64,000 nucleotides of DNA from Streptomyces spongiicola (GTDB lineage Bacteria > Actinomycetota > Actinomycetes > Streptomycetales > Streptomycetaceae). The stretch spans positions 6,078,001 through 6,142,000 of the forward strand of contig NZ_CP029254.1 of the NCBI RefSeq assembly GCF_003122365.1, read 5' to 3'. The notes below the pieces were generated by a model. The model did no database searches and was not told where the DNA came from. It worked only from the letters and a program-made list of their open reading frames with translations. The translations under genes were made by a program, and so were the position numbers. Numbering within the stretch: position 1 is the first letter of the stretch; each line of letters begins with the position of its first letter. This document shows positions 56,196 through 64,000 of this stretch, one piece after another.

Positions 56196-57671
56196 ATGCC
56201 CACGTACGACCGACTCCCCTCCGACGACCCCCGCGACGAAGCCCCCGGCGGCACGTTCCGACGCGAGCACGACCTGCTCGGCGAGCGCGACGTCCCCGCG
56301 GACGCCTACTACGGCATCCACACCCTGCGGGCCGTCGAGAACTTCCCCATCACCGGCACCGCCGTCTCGGCCTATCCGGACCTCGTGACCGCCCTCGCCT
56401 CCGTCAAGCAGGCCGCGGCGCTCGCCAACCGCGAACTCGGCCTGCTCGACGGGGTCAAGGCGGCGGCGATCGTCGCCGCGTGCGAGGAGATACGGGCCGG
56501 GAAACTCCACCGCGAGTTCGTGGTCGACGTGATCCAGGGCGGTGCGGGCACGTCCACGAACATGAACGCCAACGAGGTCGTCGCCAACCGGGCCCTGGAA
56601 CTCCTCGGCCATCGCAGGGGCGAGTACACGAGGCTGCACCCGCTGGAGGACGTCAACGCCGGCCAGAGCACCAACGACGTCTACCCCACTGCCGTGAAGA
56701 TCGCCCTCGACCTCGCCGCCCAGCGGCTGCTGGACGCGATGGAGGTGCTGCGTGCGGCCTTCGACGCGAAGGCCGAGGAGTTCGCCGACGTCCTCAAGAT
56801 GGGCCGTACGCAGCTTCAGGACGCGGTGCCCATGACCCTGGGCCAGGAGTTCGCGACGTACGCCGTGATGCTCGGCGAGGACCACAAGCGGCTCACCGAG
56901 GCCCGTGAACTCATCCGCGAGATCAACCTCGGCGGTACGGCCATCGGCACCGGGCTCAACGCCCATCCCCGGTACGCGGAGACGGCCGTCCGGAACCTCC
57001 GGGCCGTCACCGGCCTGCCGCTGACCGTCGCGGAGGACCTCGTCGAGGCCACCCAGGACGCCGGTGCCTTCGTCCAGCTGTCCGGTGTGCTCAAGCGGAT
57101 CGCCGTCAAGCTCTCCAAGACCTGCAACGACCTGCGGCTGCTGTCCTGCGGGCCGCGCGCCGGTTTCGCCGAGATCAACCTGCCTCCGGTGCAGGCAGGT
57201 TCGAGCATCATGCCCGGCAAGGTCAACCCGGTCGTCCCCGAAGTCGTCAACCAGATAGCCTTCGAGGTCGTCGGCAACGACATGGCCGTGACCATGGCCG
57301 CCGAGGCCGGGCAGCTCCAGCTGAACGCCTTCGAACCGGTGATCGCCCACAGCCTGCTGAAGAGCCTGACCCATCTGCGGGCCGGCTGTCTGACCCTCGC
57401 CGAGCGGTGTGTCACCGGCATCACCGCCAACCGGGAGCACCTCGCGGACCTCGTCTCCCGCTCCATCGGCCTGGCGACGGCTCTCAACCCGCACATCGGC
57501 TACGAGCAGGCCACCGCCGTCGCCCAGGAGGCGCTGAGCACCGGCCGCAGCGTCCACGAACTCGTCCTCGACAAGGGCCTGCTGACGGAGGAGCAGCTCG
57601 GGCTCATCCTGCTGCCGGACAACCTCGCCCGCCCGCACGGCCGCCGACCGGCCCGGCCCACCGCCACCTGA
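56196..57671 (+). CDS. aspA: Aspartate ammonia-lyase (aspartase)
   Basis: A 491-residue member of the aspartase/fumarase superfamily. It converts aspartate to fumarate and ammonia. Conserved regions: GGAGTSTNMNANEV, EDVNAGQSTNDVYPTAVKIA and the flexible catalytic loop GSSIMPGKVNPV (about residue 337) with its Ser base. It is distinguished from fumarase C by the aspartase-like NAGQSTND context. The C-terminal extension is Arg/Pro-rich. The ribosome site is weak (CGAAAG); the start is set by homology. Confidence 0.93.
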   Translation: MPTYDRLPSDDPRDEAPGGTFRREHDLLGERDVPADAYYGIHTLRAVENFPITGTAVSAYPDLVTALASVKQAAALANRELGLLDGVKAAAIVAACEEIRAGKLHREFVVDVIQGGAGTSTNMNANEVVANRALELLGHRRGEYTRLHPLEDVNAGQSTNDVYPTAVKIALDLAAQRLLDAMEVLRAAFDAKAEEFADVLKMGRTQLQDAVPMTLGQEFATYAVMLGEDHKRLTEARELIREINLGGTAIGTGLNAHPRYAETAVRNLRAVTGLPLTVAEDLVEATQDAGAFVQLSGVLKRIAVKLSKTCNDLRLLSCGPRAGFAEINLPPVQAGSSIMPGKVNPVVPEVVNQIAFEVVGNDMAVTMAAEAGQLQLNAFEPVIAHSLLKSLTHLRAGCLTLAERCVTGITANREHLADLVSRSIGLATALNPHIGYEQATAVAQEALSTGRSVHELVLDKGLLTEEQLGLILLPDNLARPHGRRPARPTAT

Positions 57672-57833
57672 GTCCCGGAGCTCCGCCGTCCCATGCCCCG
57701 GCGTCGGCCCCTGCCCCCGCGCCGGCTCGTGCCCACGTCGGCAGGGCGGCGGCGGAGGTCGGCAGCGGGGCGGCGGCGGGGCGGCGGCAGGGCGGCCGCC
57801 GGAAGCGCGTGCGGGGGCGCTGCCCGGCGGGTC

Positions 57834-57997
57834 CTAGTGCCGCGTCAGGCAGGGTTTGCCCTTCGGCGGCGTCCGGTGCGGTGCGGTGCCATGCGCCGGA
57901 TCGGCCTCGCAGTGGGCCTACCCGGTTGGTTCGGCGACGCGGCGAGTCGCCGTGCCGGGCGTCGCGACGGGGCGAACGTCGCCCGACGCGGCACTAG
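57834..57997. mobile_element. Putative MITE, 164 bp with 28-bp terminal inverted repeats
   Basis: Both ends begin CTAGTGCCGCGTC (identical for 13 bases) and stay alike for 28 bases with five mismatches. The interior has no coding capacity. A collapsed relative is at 44347-44402. The right end provides the stop codon of the GPP34 gene. No transposase of the same family is in the window. Target duplication is unclear; a CTAG tetramer at each edge may contain it. Confidence 0.7.
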
Positions 57998-58881
57998 CCT
58001 CGCCAGACGTTGTCGAACGCGGCCTGCTCGATGGCGCGTCGATGCCGGATCGCCTGCAACTCCGTCAGGGCGTCGAGCACGGCCGCCAGCACGGTGTCGA
58101 CGTCGTCCGACACGCCGGTCGAGGTGCCGGAGGAGCCGCCGGAGGAGCCGCCGGAGCCGACATCCTCCCGGACCTCCCGCCTTCCGGTCTCCCGGCCGCT
58201 CCCGTCGCCTTCGGGCGTCCCGTCCAGGAGCCCCCGCCCGGTTCCGTCGTGTCCGTCCGGGGCATCGACTCCGTCCCTCCCGTTCCGGTCATCTCCGACT
58301 CGGTCGCTTCCGACCGGGTCCTGGTGTCCGTCCCGCCCGTCCCGCCCGTCCCGCCCGTCCCGCCCGTCCCGCCCGTCCCACCCGTGGGCTGTGCCGGGTA
58401 CGACGGATACGCCGGGTACGCCGGCGTCGTAAAGCCCCAGGGCCGACGCCAGTGCCGCCAGGACCGGCTCGGCCGAGGCGAGCCGTTCCACCGCCGCGCG
58501 CCGGGCGGGCGTGTCGGCCGGCACATCCCGGCGCGCCCGGGAGAACAGCCCGCGGCGGCGCTGCCGCCCGAAGAGCCCCTCCGCCTCGAGCACGGCCAGA
58601 TACTCCGCGGACAGGCCCCGGCCCCTGCGCCAGAGCCAGTCGCCGACCGGTTCGTACGGAGCCTGTCGGACCAGGGACGAAACGGCCCGGCTCAGCAGCG
58701 GATCGTCTGTGGCAGGGCCGAGGCCGGGCACGATGCGGTCGCCGTCCAGGGTGGCGGCCTCGACGGCGAGCAGGTCGATGACCTCAGCCGCCGCGAGCGC
58801 GAGTGACAGATCGCCCTGCTCGACGTGGCGGCCCGGTGCCGCGTCCATTGCGATGATCATCAGATCGCGTGAAGTGGTCAT
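57994..58881 (-). CDS. GPP34 (GOLPH3/Vps74-like) family protein
   Basis: A 295-residue protein. The N-terminal ~150 residues match the GPP34 fold (DLSLALAAAEVIDLLAVEAA; SLVRQAPYEPVGDWLWRRGR), known in eukaryotes for binding phosphoinositides and in actinobacteria as a family of unknown function. A WDGRDGRDGRDG repeat and a Gly/Ser/Asp linker of about 90 residues then interrupt the protein before the last helix (VLDALTELQAIRHRRAIEQA). The TAG stop lies in the end of the putative MITE, so the natural C-terminus may be lost. ATG 58881 has a weak ribosome site. Confidence 0.85.
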   Translation of the reverse strand: MTTSRDLMIIAMDAAPGRHVEQGDLSLALAAAEVIDLLAVEAATLDGDRIVPGLGPATDDPLLSRAVSSLVRQAPYEPVGDWLWRRGRGLSAEYLAVLEAEGLFGRQRRRGLFSRARRDVPADTPARRAAVERLASAEPVLAALASALGLYDAGVPGVSVVPGTAHGWDGRDGRDGRDGRDGRDGHQDPVGSDRVGDDRNGRDGVDAPDGHDGTGRGLLDGTPEGDGSGRETGRREVREDVGSGGSSGGSSGTSTGVSDDVDTVLAAVLDALTELQAIRHRRAIEQAAFDNVWRG

Positions 58882-59000
58882 GGAGAACGTCCGCTCGTGA
58901 GACTGCCGGGGAAGGGGGCGCGCTCGGTGCCGCCACCATACGCGAACGACATGCGGCCGGTACCCCGATGGTGATCGGGCCGGTGGGGCCGAGGGGCCGG

Positions 59001-60026
59001 TCAGCCCGAGGTCAGTACCATCCGGAAACGGGCGCCGCCCGACAGCATCCTCTGGTACGCCTCGCCGACCGAGGCCAGCGGCAGGGTCTCGACCGTCGGA
59101 CGGATCCCGCGCAGGGCGCTGAACTCCAACACGTCCTGTACGTCCTGTGCGGTGCCGGACGGGTGGCCGCGGACGACCCGGCCGCTCATCAGCAGTTGCA
59201 GCGGGTTGATGCCCAGCGCCTTGGGATCTGCGCCGATCACCACCAACTCGCCGCGAGGCGCCAGCCCGTCCACACTGGCCGTGATGGCCGCCGAGTTGGC
59301 CGCCGTCGCGAGGACGACCCTGGCACCGCCGAGGGTCCGCAGGGCCTCGGCGACGGACGTGCCGGCCGTGCTGTCGACGTAGTGGTGGGCGCCGAGCCGC
59401 CGGGCGAGGCCGGCCTTCTCCGCTCCGCGGGCGATCGCCACGGTCTCGAAGCCCATCGCGACCGCGTACTTCACCGCGAGGTGGCCGAGACCGCCGATAC
59501 CGAGCACGGCGACGAGATCGCCCGGCCGGGCCGCACTGCGCCGCAGCCCGTTGTAGGTGGTCACTCCGGCGCAGGCCATCGGCCCCGCGTCGGCGGCCGT
59601 CAGCGCGTCGGGAATCCGTGCCAGGGCGTCGACCGGCGCGATGACGGACTCCGCGAAGCCTCCGTCGTACGCCCATCCCGGCACCTTGAGGTTCTCGCAC
59701 ACGATGAAGTCGCCCCGCCGGCAGGAGACGCAGTGACCGCAGCTGCCTCCGAACCAGCCGACGGCCACCCGGTCGCCGACCTCCCAGCCCCAGCCCTGGA
59801 GGCCGTCGCCCAGGGCGTCGATGCGTCCGGCGATCTCGTGGCCGGGGACCACCGGGAAGGTGACACCCGGCAGCGCGGCAGCCACGAAGAAGGCGTCGCT
59901 GTGGCAGATTCCGCAGGCCTCGACGGTGATCCGCACATGGCAGGGACCGGGTTGCGGCACCTCGCGCTCGACGACCTCGAACGGCCCTCGGGCGGTGGTG
60001 ACCTGCGCGACTCGATAGGTACTCAT
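59001..60026 (-). CDS. Zinc-dependent alcohol dehydrogenase
   Basis: A 341-residue medium-chain dehydrogenase. The catalytic zinc site is seen in CGICHSD and GHE, the structural zinc Cys set in GSCGHCVSCRRGDFIVC, and the NAD loop in LGIGGLGHLAVKYA. It resembles AdhP-type enzymes acting on primary alcohols or aldehydes. ATG 60026 has GGGAGAG six bases upstream. It is transcribed alone. Confidence 0.92.
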   Translation of the reverse strand: MSTYRVAQVTTARGPFEVVEREVPQPGPCHVRITVEACGICHSDAFFVAAALPGVTFPVVPGHEIAGRIDALGDGLQGWGWEVGDRVAVGWFGGSCGHCVSCRRGDFIVCENLKVPGWAYDGGFAESVIAPVDALARIPDALTAADAGPMACAGVTTYNGLRRSAARPGDLVAVLGIGGLGHLAVKYAVAMGFETVAIARGAEKAGLARRLGAHHYVDSTAGTSVAEALRTLGGARVVLATAANSAAITASVDGLAPRGELVVIGADPKALGINPLQLLMSGRVVRGHPSGTAQDVQDVLEFSALRGIRPTVETLPLASVGEAYQRMLSGGARFRMVLTSG

Positions 60027-60507
60027 CCGGATCTCTCCCAGGACAGCTCGGACGGCCCCCGCAGTCCAGCGAACCAGCCCAGGCCCGATCCCGCGCGCCG
60101 AGGGCGAGGAGGGGCGCGGGGCGGGCGCGGGGCGGGCGCGGAGAGGGCGGGGAGGGGCGCGGAGAGGGCGCGGATGGGCGGTGGGAACGGAGGTGAGGGG
60201 GGACGGGATCGGTGCCGAGCCATGCGCGCGGCTTCCGGTGACGGCGAGGCGTCTTCCGGGCCGGATGAGTCTCCGGGCCGGGGTGTCCGGAGCGGGGTGA
60301 GTCTCCGCCGGACCTGGGTGCCCGGGCCGGGTGAGTCTCCGGGCGGGGTGAGTCTCCGCCGGACCTGGGTGCCCGGAGCGGGGTGTCCGGGCCGGTCGAG
60401 GGGAGGTCTCTGCGCGGAGGTGCTCCTCCGGTCCCACCCGCGGGCAACGGGGTGCCCGGGCACCCCCTTCACGCGTGGGACGTCGGTGCGAACTTCATCC
60501 GCGGGGG
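60027..60507. repeat. Gap with GGTGAGTCTCCG repeat block
   Basis: No gene is supported. From about 60265 to 60400 the words GGTGAGTCTCCG, CGCCGGACCTGGGTGCCCGG and GGGCCGG alternate in about five tandem units. Confidence 0.75.
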
Positions 60508-60969
60508 TCAGCGTGAACGGGACGGGCCGGGTTCCGGCGAAGGGTCCGGGGTGAGGGGGAGAAGGACCCTTATGGTCTTCCCCTCGCGCACCGGCGCGAT
60601 GTGGATGCGGGTGGCGAGCCGTTGGACGAGCGGCCAGCCGTAGCCGCCCATGGGAAACGCGTGTCCCTCGGTGCGGAGACGCACGGTAGGCGCCTCTGGG
60701 CTGCGGTCCCGCACCGTCAGCACCAGCCCTTCGCCGGTCACCCGGGCCGCGAAGCCGGTGACACCGCCCCCGTGCCGGATCGCGTTGGTCACCAACTCCG
60801 AGGCGACCAGCAGAGCGTCTGTCAGGGCCACCGTCGGCGCCCCGTGTCGAGGTGCCCCCCGGAAGTGCTCCTCCAGCAGCCGTTCGACCTGGTCGCGGGC
60901 GGCGGCCGCGCTCGCCGGCACCGGTGGCCGCGCAGGCCGGTGGTCCCCGGCCACGTCGCCTGACAGCAT
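60508..60969 (-). CDS. HATPase (RsbW-like) ATP-binding regulatory protein
   Basis: A 153-residue GHKL ATPase. The N-box is ALLVASELVTNAIRHGG, followed by VLTVRDRSPEAPTV and the glycine-rich MGGYGWPLV loop. It is of the anti-sigma-factor type; the partner is unknown. ATG 60969 has GGGGGTGA directly upstream. It is a second, diverged relative of the protein at 8157. Confidence 0.87.
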   Translation of the reverse strand: MLSGDVAGDHRPARPPVPASAAAARDQVERLLEEHFRGAPRHGAPTVALTDALLVASELVTNAIRHGGGVTGFAARVTGEGLVLTVRDRSPEAPTVRLRTEGHAFPMGGYGWPLVQRLATRIHIAPVREGKTIRVLLPLTPDPSPEPGPSRSR

Positions 60970-61580
60970 GGTCACCCCCGCGTGCTTCTCGTTGCCCCGG
61001 GCAATTCGCGTTCCGCGAAAGCCGCTTACCCAGAAGAATGCCTTCCTCACCCGGCGGCCGAGAGGTGTTCGCCTGGTGCCGTCCGATCCGGCCCTCCACG
61101 GGCCGGTGCGACCGAGGGCCGGGCGCAGGCAGGCACGCCGTCGCGCCGGCAGACCGGGAGGGTGCGTCCCCCGACCGGGGGACGCACCCTCCCGGTCTGC
61201 CGGACGCTCCGCCGGTGCCGGTGCCGGTGCCGGTGCCGATTGCGGTGCCCGTGCCCGTGCCGGCGGTCCGGGCTCCGGCCGAGGGCCGCCGACCACCCCC
61301 TACCGTCGTGCCGGGACGGCATGCCTCGGCCCGGCGGAACTCACGGCGGCCCGATCCCGCGGCCGCGTGGGCTTCGGGGCGCGAGGTGCCATGGAGTGCC
61401 TCTCGCGGGAGAGCGAGGGCCTCACGGACTCGTGGACCTGAGGACACCGGCGCCTCGGGCGGGCCCCAGCACCTTGGACAGCAGCGCCTCGGGTCCCACC
61501 TCCTCGGGTCCCACCACCTCAGGCGTCACCACCTCGGACAACAGCACATCGGGCATCCGTGCCGTACGGAGCAGCGGGCC
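60970..61580. other. Gap with long hairpin and GCCGGT repeats
   Basis: No gene is supported. Besides the hairpin at 61146-61203, hexamers of GCCGGT/GCCCGT repeat at 61207-61262, and CACCTC(A/G)GG words at 61480-61550. Confidence 0.65.
61146..61203. terminator. 27-bp perfect hairpin
   Basis: A perfect 27-bp stem (61146-61172 with 61177-61203) around a GACC loop. It lies downstream of the 61581-62120 gene on the minus strand and upstream of the HATPase gene, so it would insulate the two. Confidence 0.8.
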
Positions 61581-62120
61581 TCAGGGATGGAGGGTCGCCG
61601 AGCGCGGTGGTGGGACCCGCCGGCCCGGCACGGTCCTGCGCTGCGAGACCGGTGCCACGTCGGGAACGCGGGGCGCGGCCGTCACCAGTTCCGCCAGCAG
61701 CGCACGGCCGGCCAGCATCGCCTGGCGCATGGTCTCCATGTCCCCCTTCCCCGCCGCCGCCAGTTCGGAGGCTTCGCGCAGCCTGCGGGCAGCCTCGGCG
61801 TGACCGGGGAACAGCGTGCCCAGGGCGCGCGTCCGCAGCTCCTGCGGGGCGGTGGGGAGTCCGCGCACCGTGGCCACCGTGTCCAGTAGTTGACGGGCCC
61901 TGGCCGTCGCCTCGCCGGGTGACTCCACGAACTGCTCCGAGATCACGGACCATTGGGCCAGGTACTGGTCTGCCTCGCTCCGGCTCATGGGCCTCAGCCG
62001 GGGCCGGTCGAGCCCGGGGCGGAGGCGTCCGGGGGGTGTGCGCCGCACGGGCCGTGCCATGACGAGTGCGAGGATCATGACGGCGGCCACCCCGAGGATG
62101 GCAAGCGCGCCGATCGACAT
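61581..62120 (-). CDS. Membrane-anchored protein of unknown function
   Basis: A 179-residue protein with one N-terminal membrane segment (residues 3-22, IGALAILGVAAVMILALVMA) and a soluble helical part. The stretch DQYLAQWSVISEQFVESPGE resembles a segment seen in many actinobacterial proteins of unknown function (W..I...FV..P..A). ATG 62120 follows GGAGG at five bases. It is transcribed alone. Confidence 0.75.
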   Translation of the reverse strand: MSIGALAILGVAAVMILALVMARPVRRTPPGRLRPGLDRPRLRPMSRSEADQYLAQWSVISEQFVESPGEATARARQLLDTVATVRGLPTAPQELRTRALGTLFPGHAEAARRLREASELAAAGKGDMETMRQAMLAGRALLAELVTAAPRVPDVAPVSQRRTVPGRRVPPPRSATLHP

Positions 62121-62654
62121 GACGTCCTCCTCTACGGGGATCTGTGGGTGTGGAAGATCTGCGGACGGGGATTCTCGTCTCTCTTGGCGACTGTGTGCTA
62201 CTGAGGGTTACCGGCGGGGTCCGGTGTAAACCCCGTTCCACGGGCGGTGTTCGGCCGGGATGCGCGACACGCCGGGTGGAAGGGCCGCGATCCGCACGCT
62301 GCGCCGGATCCGCACCCTGCGCCGGATCCGCTCGCCGCGGCGTAGCCGACGCGTGCCGTACGGGGGACGGCACTCAGCGCCGCCGGCCGCGTCGGCCGGG
62401 CGCTCCCTCGCGTGTGCCGTACCCATGCCCTCCGGCAGAGCCGGCGACCGACCGGAGGGAGGTGGGGCCGCAGGTGCCGGCGGCCCGGCCGGCCCGTACC
62501 GCTGCTCCGCGGCTCGACTGCTCCGCTGCTTCGCGGCTCGACTGCTCCGCTGTCGTTCCGCATCCGCCGCCCCTCCCCGAGCGGAAGCATCCTTCGCGAG
62601 GCAAGGTGACAGGAGAGCGGGCGGTCCGTGCATCCGCGGGAATCGGAGGTTCGC
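62121..62654. repeat. Gap with CTGCTCCGCGGCTCGA repeats
   Basis: No gene is supported between divergent genes. Units of CTGCTCCG(C)GGCTCGACTG (about 22 bases) repeat two to three times at 62500-62555, and TGCGCCGGATCCGCACCC twice at 62295-62335. The stretch at 62165-62215 is less GC-rich and may hold a promoter. Confidence 0.65.
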
Positions 62655-64000
62655 ATGAGTGGACGGGGCGACGGCCGGGACTCCGCGGGGCCGCGCTGTC
62701 TCGTGACGGGCGCGACCGGGTACATCGGCGGTCGGCTGGTGCCCGCGCTGCTGGACGCCGGATACCGGGTCCGCTGCATGGCCCGCTCGCCCGGGAAACT
62801 GCGCGACCTCCCCTGGGCCGGGGATGTCGAGGTCATCCGCGGCGATGTCAGCGACCCCGGCTCGCTCGACGATCCGCTGCGGGACGTGGACGTGGCGTAC
62901 TACCTCGTCCACGGGCTCCGCTCCGGGGCGTCGTTCGAGGAGGCCGACCGCGAGGCCGCCGCGGCGTTCGCCGAGCGGGCGAGTGCCGCGGGCGTGGGGC
63001 GGATCGTCTACCTGGGCGGTCTGACGCCCGCCGCGGTGCCCGGGCATGAACTCTCCCCCCATCTGCGCTCCCGCGCCGAGGTCGGCGAGATCTTCCTCCG
63101 CTCGCCCGTGCCCGCGACGGTACTGCGCGCGGCCGTGGTCATCGGCTCCGGCTCCGCGTCCTTCGAGATGCTGCGCTACCTGACCGAACGGCTGCCCGTC
63201 ATGGTCACCCCGAGCTGGGTGAGCACCCGCGTCCAGCCCATCGCAGTCGGGGACGTGCTGCGCTACCTCGTCGGCAGCGCCGGGATGCCGGCGGACGTGA
63301 ACCGCTCGTTCGACATCGGCGGGCCGGACGTGGTGACGTACGAGCTGATGATGCGGCGCTACGCCGAGGTGGCCCGGCTTCCCCGTCGCCTGATCCTGGG
63401 CGTGCCGATGCTGACACCGCGGCTGTCCAGCCTGTGGATAGGCCTCGTCACGCCCGTGCCGCCGTCCCTCGCCCGGCCCCTCGCCGAGTCGCTGCGCCAC
63501 GAGGTCGTCTGCCGGGAGCACGACATCGCCCGCTACGTACCCGACCCGCCCGAAGGCCCGACCGGCCTGGACTCAGCCCTGAAGCTGGCGTTGCAGCGGG
63601 TGCGCGACGCGCAGGTCGCCACCCGCTGGTCCTCCGCCGCCCCGCCCGGGGCGCCGAGCGACCCGCTGCCCACGGACCCCGACTGGGCCGGGGGCAGCCT
63701 CTACACCGACCGTCGCGCGCTGGACGTCGACGCCTCACCGCAGGACCTGTGGCGGGTCATCGAGGGGATCGGCGGTGACAACGGCTGGTACTCCTTCCCG
63801 GTCGCCTGGGCGGTACGGGGCTGGCTCGACCGGCTCGTCGGCGGCGTCGGACTGCGCCGCGGACGCCGGGACGCCGCGCGGCTGAGGGTGGGCGACTCGC
63901 TGGACTTCTGGCGGGTCGAGGAGATCGAGCCGGGCCGCCTGCTGCGGCTGCGGGCCGAGATGCGGCTACCCGGTCTCGCCTGGCTGGAGATGTGCGCCGA
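62655..64000 (+). CDS. SDR-type NAD(P)-binding protein with DUF2867 domain, 3' end missing
   Basis: At least 448 residues, running off the window. The Rossmann loop is GATGYIGG (residues 19-26), and the body follows atypical extended SDRs (DVAYYLVHGLRSGASFEEAD; YLGGLTPAAVPGHELSPHLR). After about residue 350 a second domain begins (YTDRRALDVDASPQDLWRVI; GDNGWYSFPVAWAVRGWLDR), matching DUF2867, a START-like domain often fused to such SDRs. Membrane quinone or lipid substrates have been suggested for relatives; the substrate here is unknown. ATG 62655 has CGGAGG five bases upstream. Confidence 0.9.
   Translation, partial: MSGRGDGRDSAGPRCLVTGATGYIGGRLVPALLDAGYRVRCMARSPGKLRDLPWAGDVEVIRGDVSDPGSLDDPLRDVDVAYYLVHGLRSGASFEEADREAAAAFAERASAAGVGRIVYLGGLTPAAVPGHELSPHLRSRAEVGEIFLRSPVPATVLRAAVVIGSGSASFEMLRYLTERLPVMVTPSWVSTRVQPIAVGDVLRYLVGSAGMPADVNRSFDIGGPDVVTYELMMRRYAEVARLPRRLILGVPMLTPRLSSLWIGLVTPVPPSLARPLAESLRHEVVCREHDIARYVPDPPEGPTGLDSALKLALQRVRDAQVATRWSSAAPPGAPSDPLPTDPDWAGGSLYTDRRALDVDASPQDLWRVIEGIGGDNGWYSFPVAWAVRGWLDRLVGGVGLRRGRRDAARLRVGDSLDFWRVEEIEPGRLLRLRAEMRLPGLAWLEMCA

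Overview
The window is high-GC actinobacterial DNA that reads as a Streptomyces chromosome segment. The supporting signs are G/C-rich third codon positions, GGAGG-type ribosome sites with frequent GTG and TTG starts, long mirror-image shadow ORFs, and Streptomyces-typical families: DUF2637 membrane protein, streptophobe, SPW-repeat protein, class F sortase, GPP34, PucR, and HATPase anti-sigma-like proteins. About 44 protein-coding genes are supported. No tRNA, rRNA, CRISPR array, intact insertion sequence or prophage is seen. Many intergenic gaps carry short tandem repeats, often with a period of 9, 10, 16, 18, 20 or 32 bases.

Layout, 1-16.8 kb: the 3' end of a CYP158-like P450 and an orphan acyl-CoA carboxylase epsilon subunit; a two-domain VOC protein; rsgA; a TrmB/LuxR-type regulator; a PP2C-fold protein with a collagen-like N-terminus; a HATPase protein; a DUF2637 membrane protein; a FhuF-like 2Fe-2S protein behind an iron box; a GntR regulator with a long disordered N-terminus; and a TPR-like protein. 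15-24 kb is a purine-catabolism locus: a PucR regulator diverges from a three-subunit xanthine dehydrogenase operon, followed by an NCS2 purine permease and the XdhC maturation factor.

24-38 kb: streptophobe membrane protein; a FUSC membrane protein gene with a SpoIIE-type phosphatase gene directly behind it; DMT-type permease; SPW protein; RpiR/MurR regulator with orphan palindromes behind it; a class F sortase behind an extreme Asp/His-repeat surface protein; a small secreted Trp-rich protein; and a SigK-like sigma factor with an RskA-type anti-sigma factor. 38-44 kb: a P450 and an FAD monooxygenase diverge around a 14-copy decamer array, followed by a TetR/AidB-like acyl-CoA dehydrogenase operon.

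44-64 kb: htpG; an arsenic island (ArsR, aquaglyceroporin, ArsO-like flavoprotein, thiol-linked ArsC) with no dedicated efflux pump in view; a small secreted protein, beta-carbonic anhydrase and SulP transporter on one strand; asparaginase divergent from an AsnC regulator, followed by aspartase (asparagine to aspartate to fumarate); a GPP34 gene whose stop codon lies in the end of a 164-bp inverted-repeat element; a zinc alcohol dehydrogenase; a second HATPase protein; a small membrane-anchored protein; and an SDR/DUF2867 protein that runs off the right end.

The most unusual items are the inverted-repeat element family (57834-57997 and a collapsed copy at 44347-44402), the Asp/His-repeat protein with its atypical sortase, the decamer array in the P450/monooxygenase divergent promoter, and the pump-less arsenic cluster.
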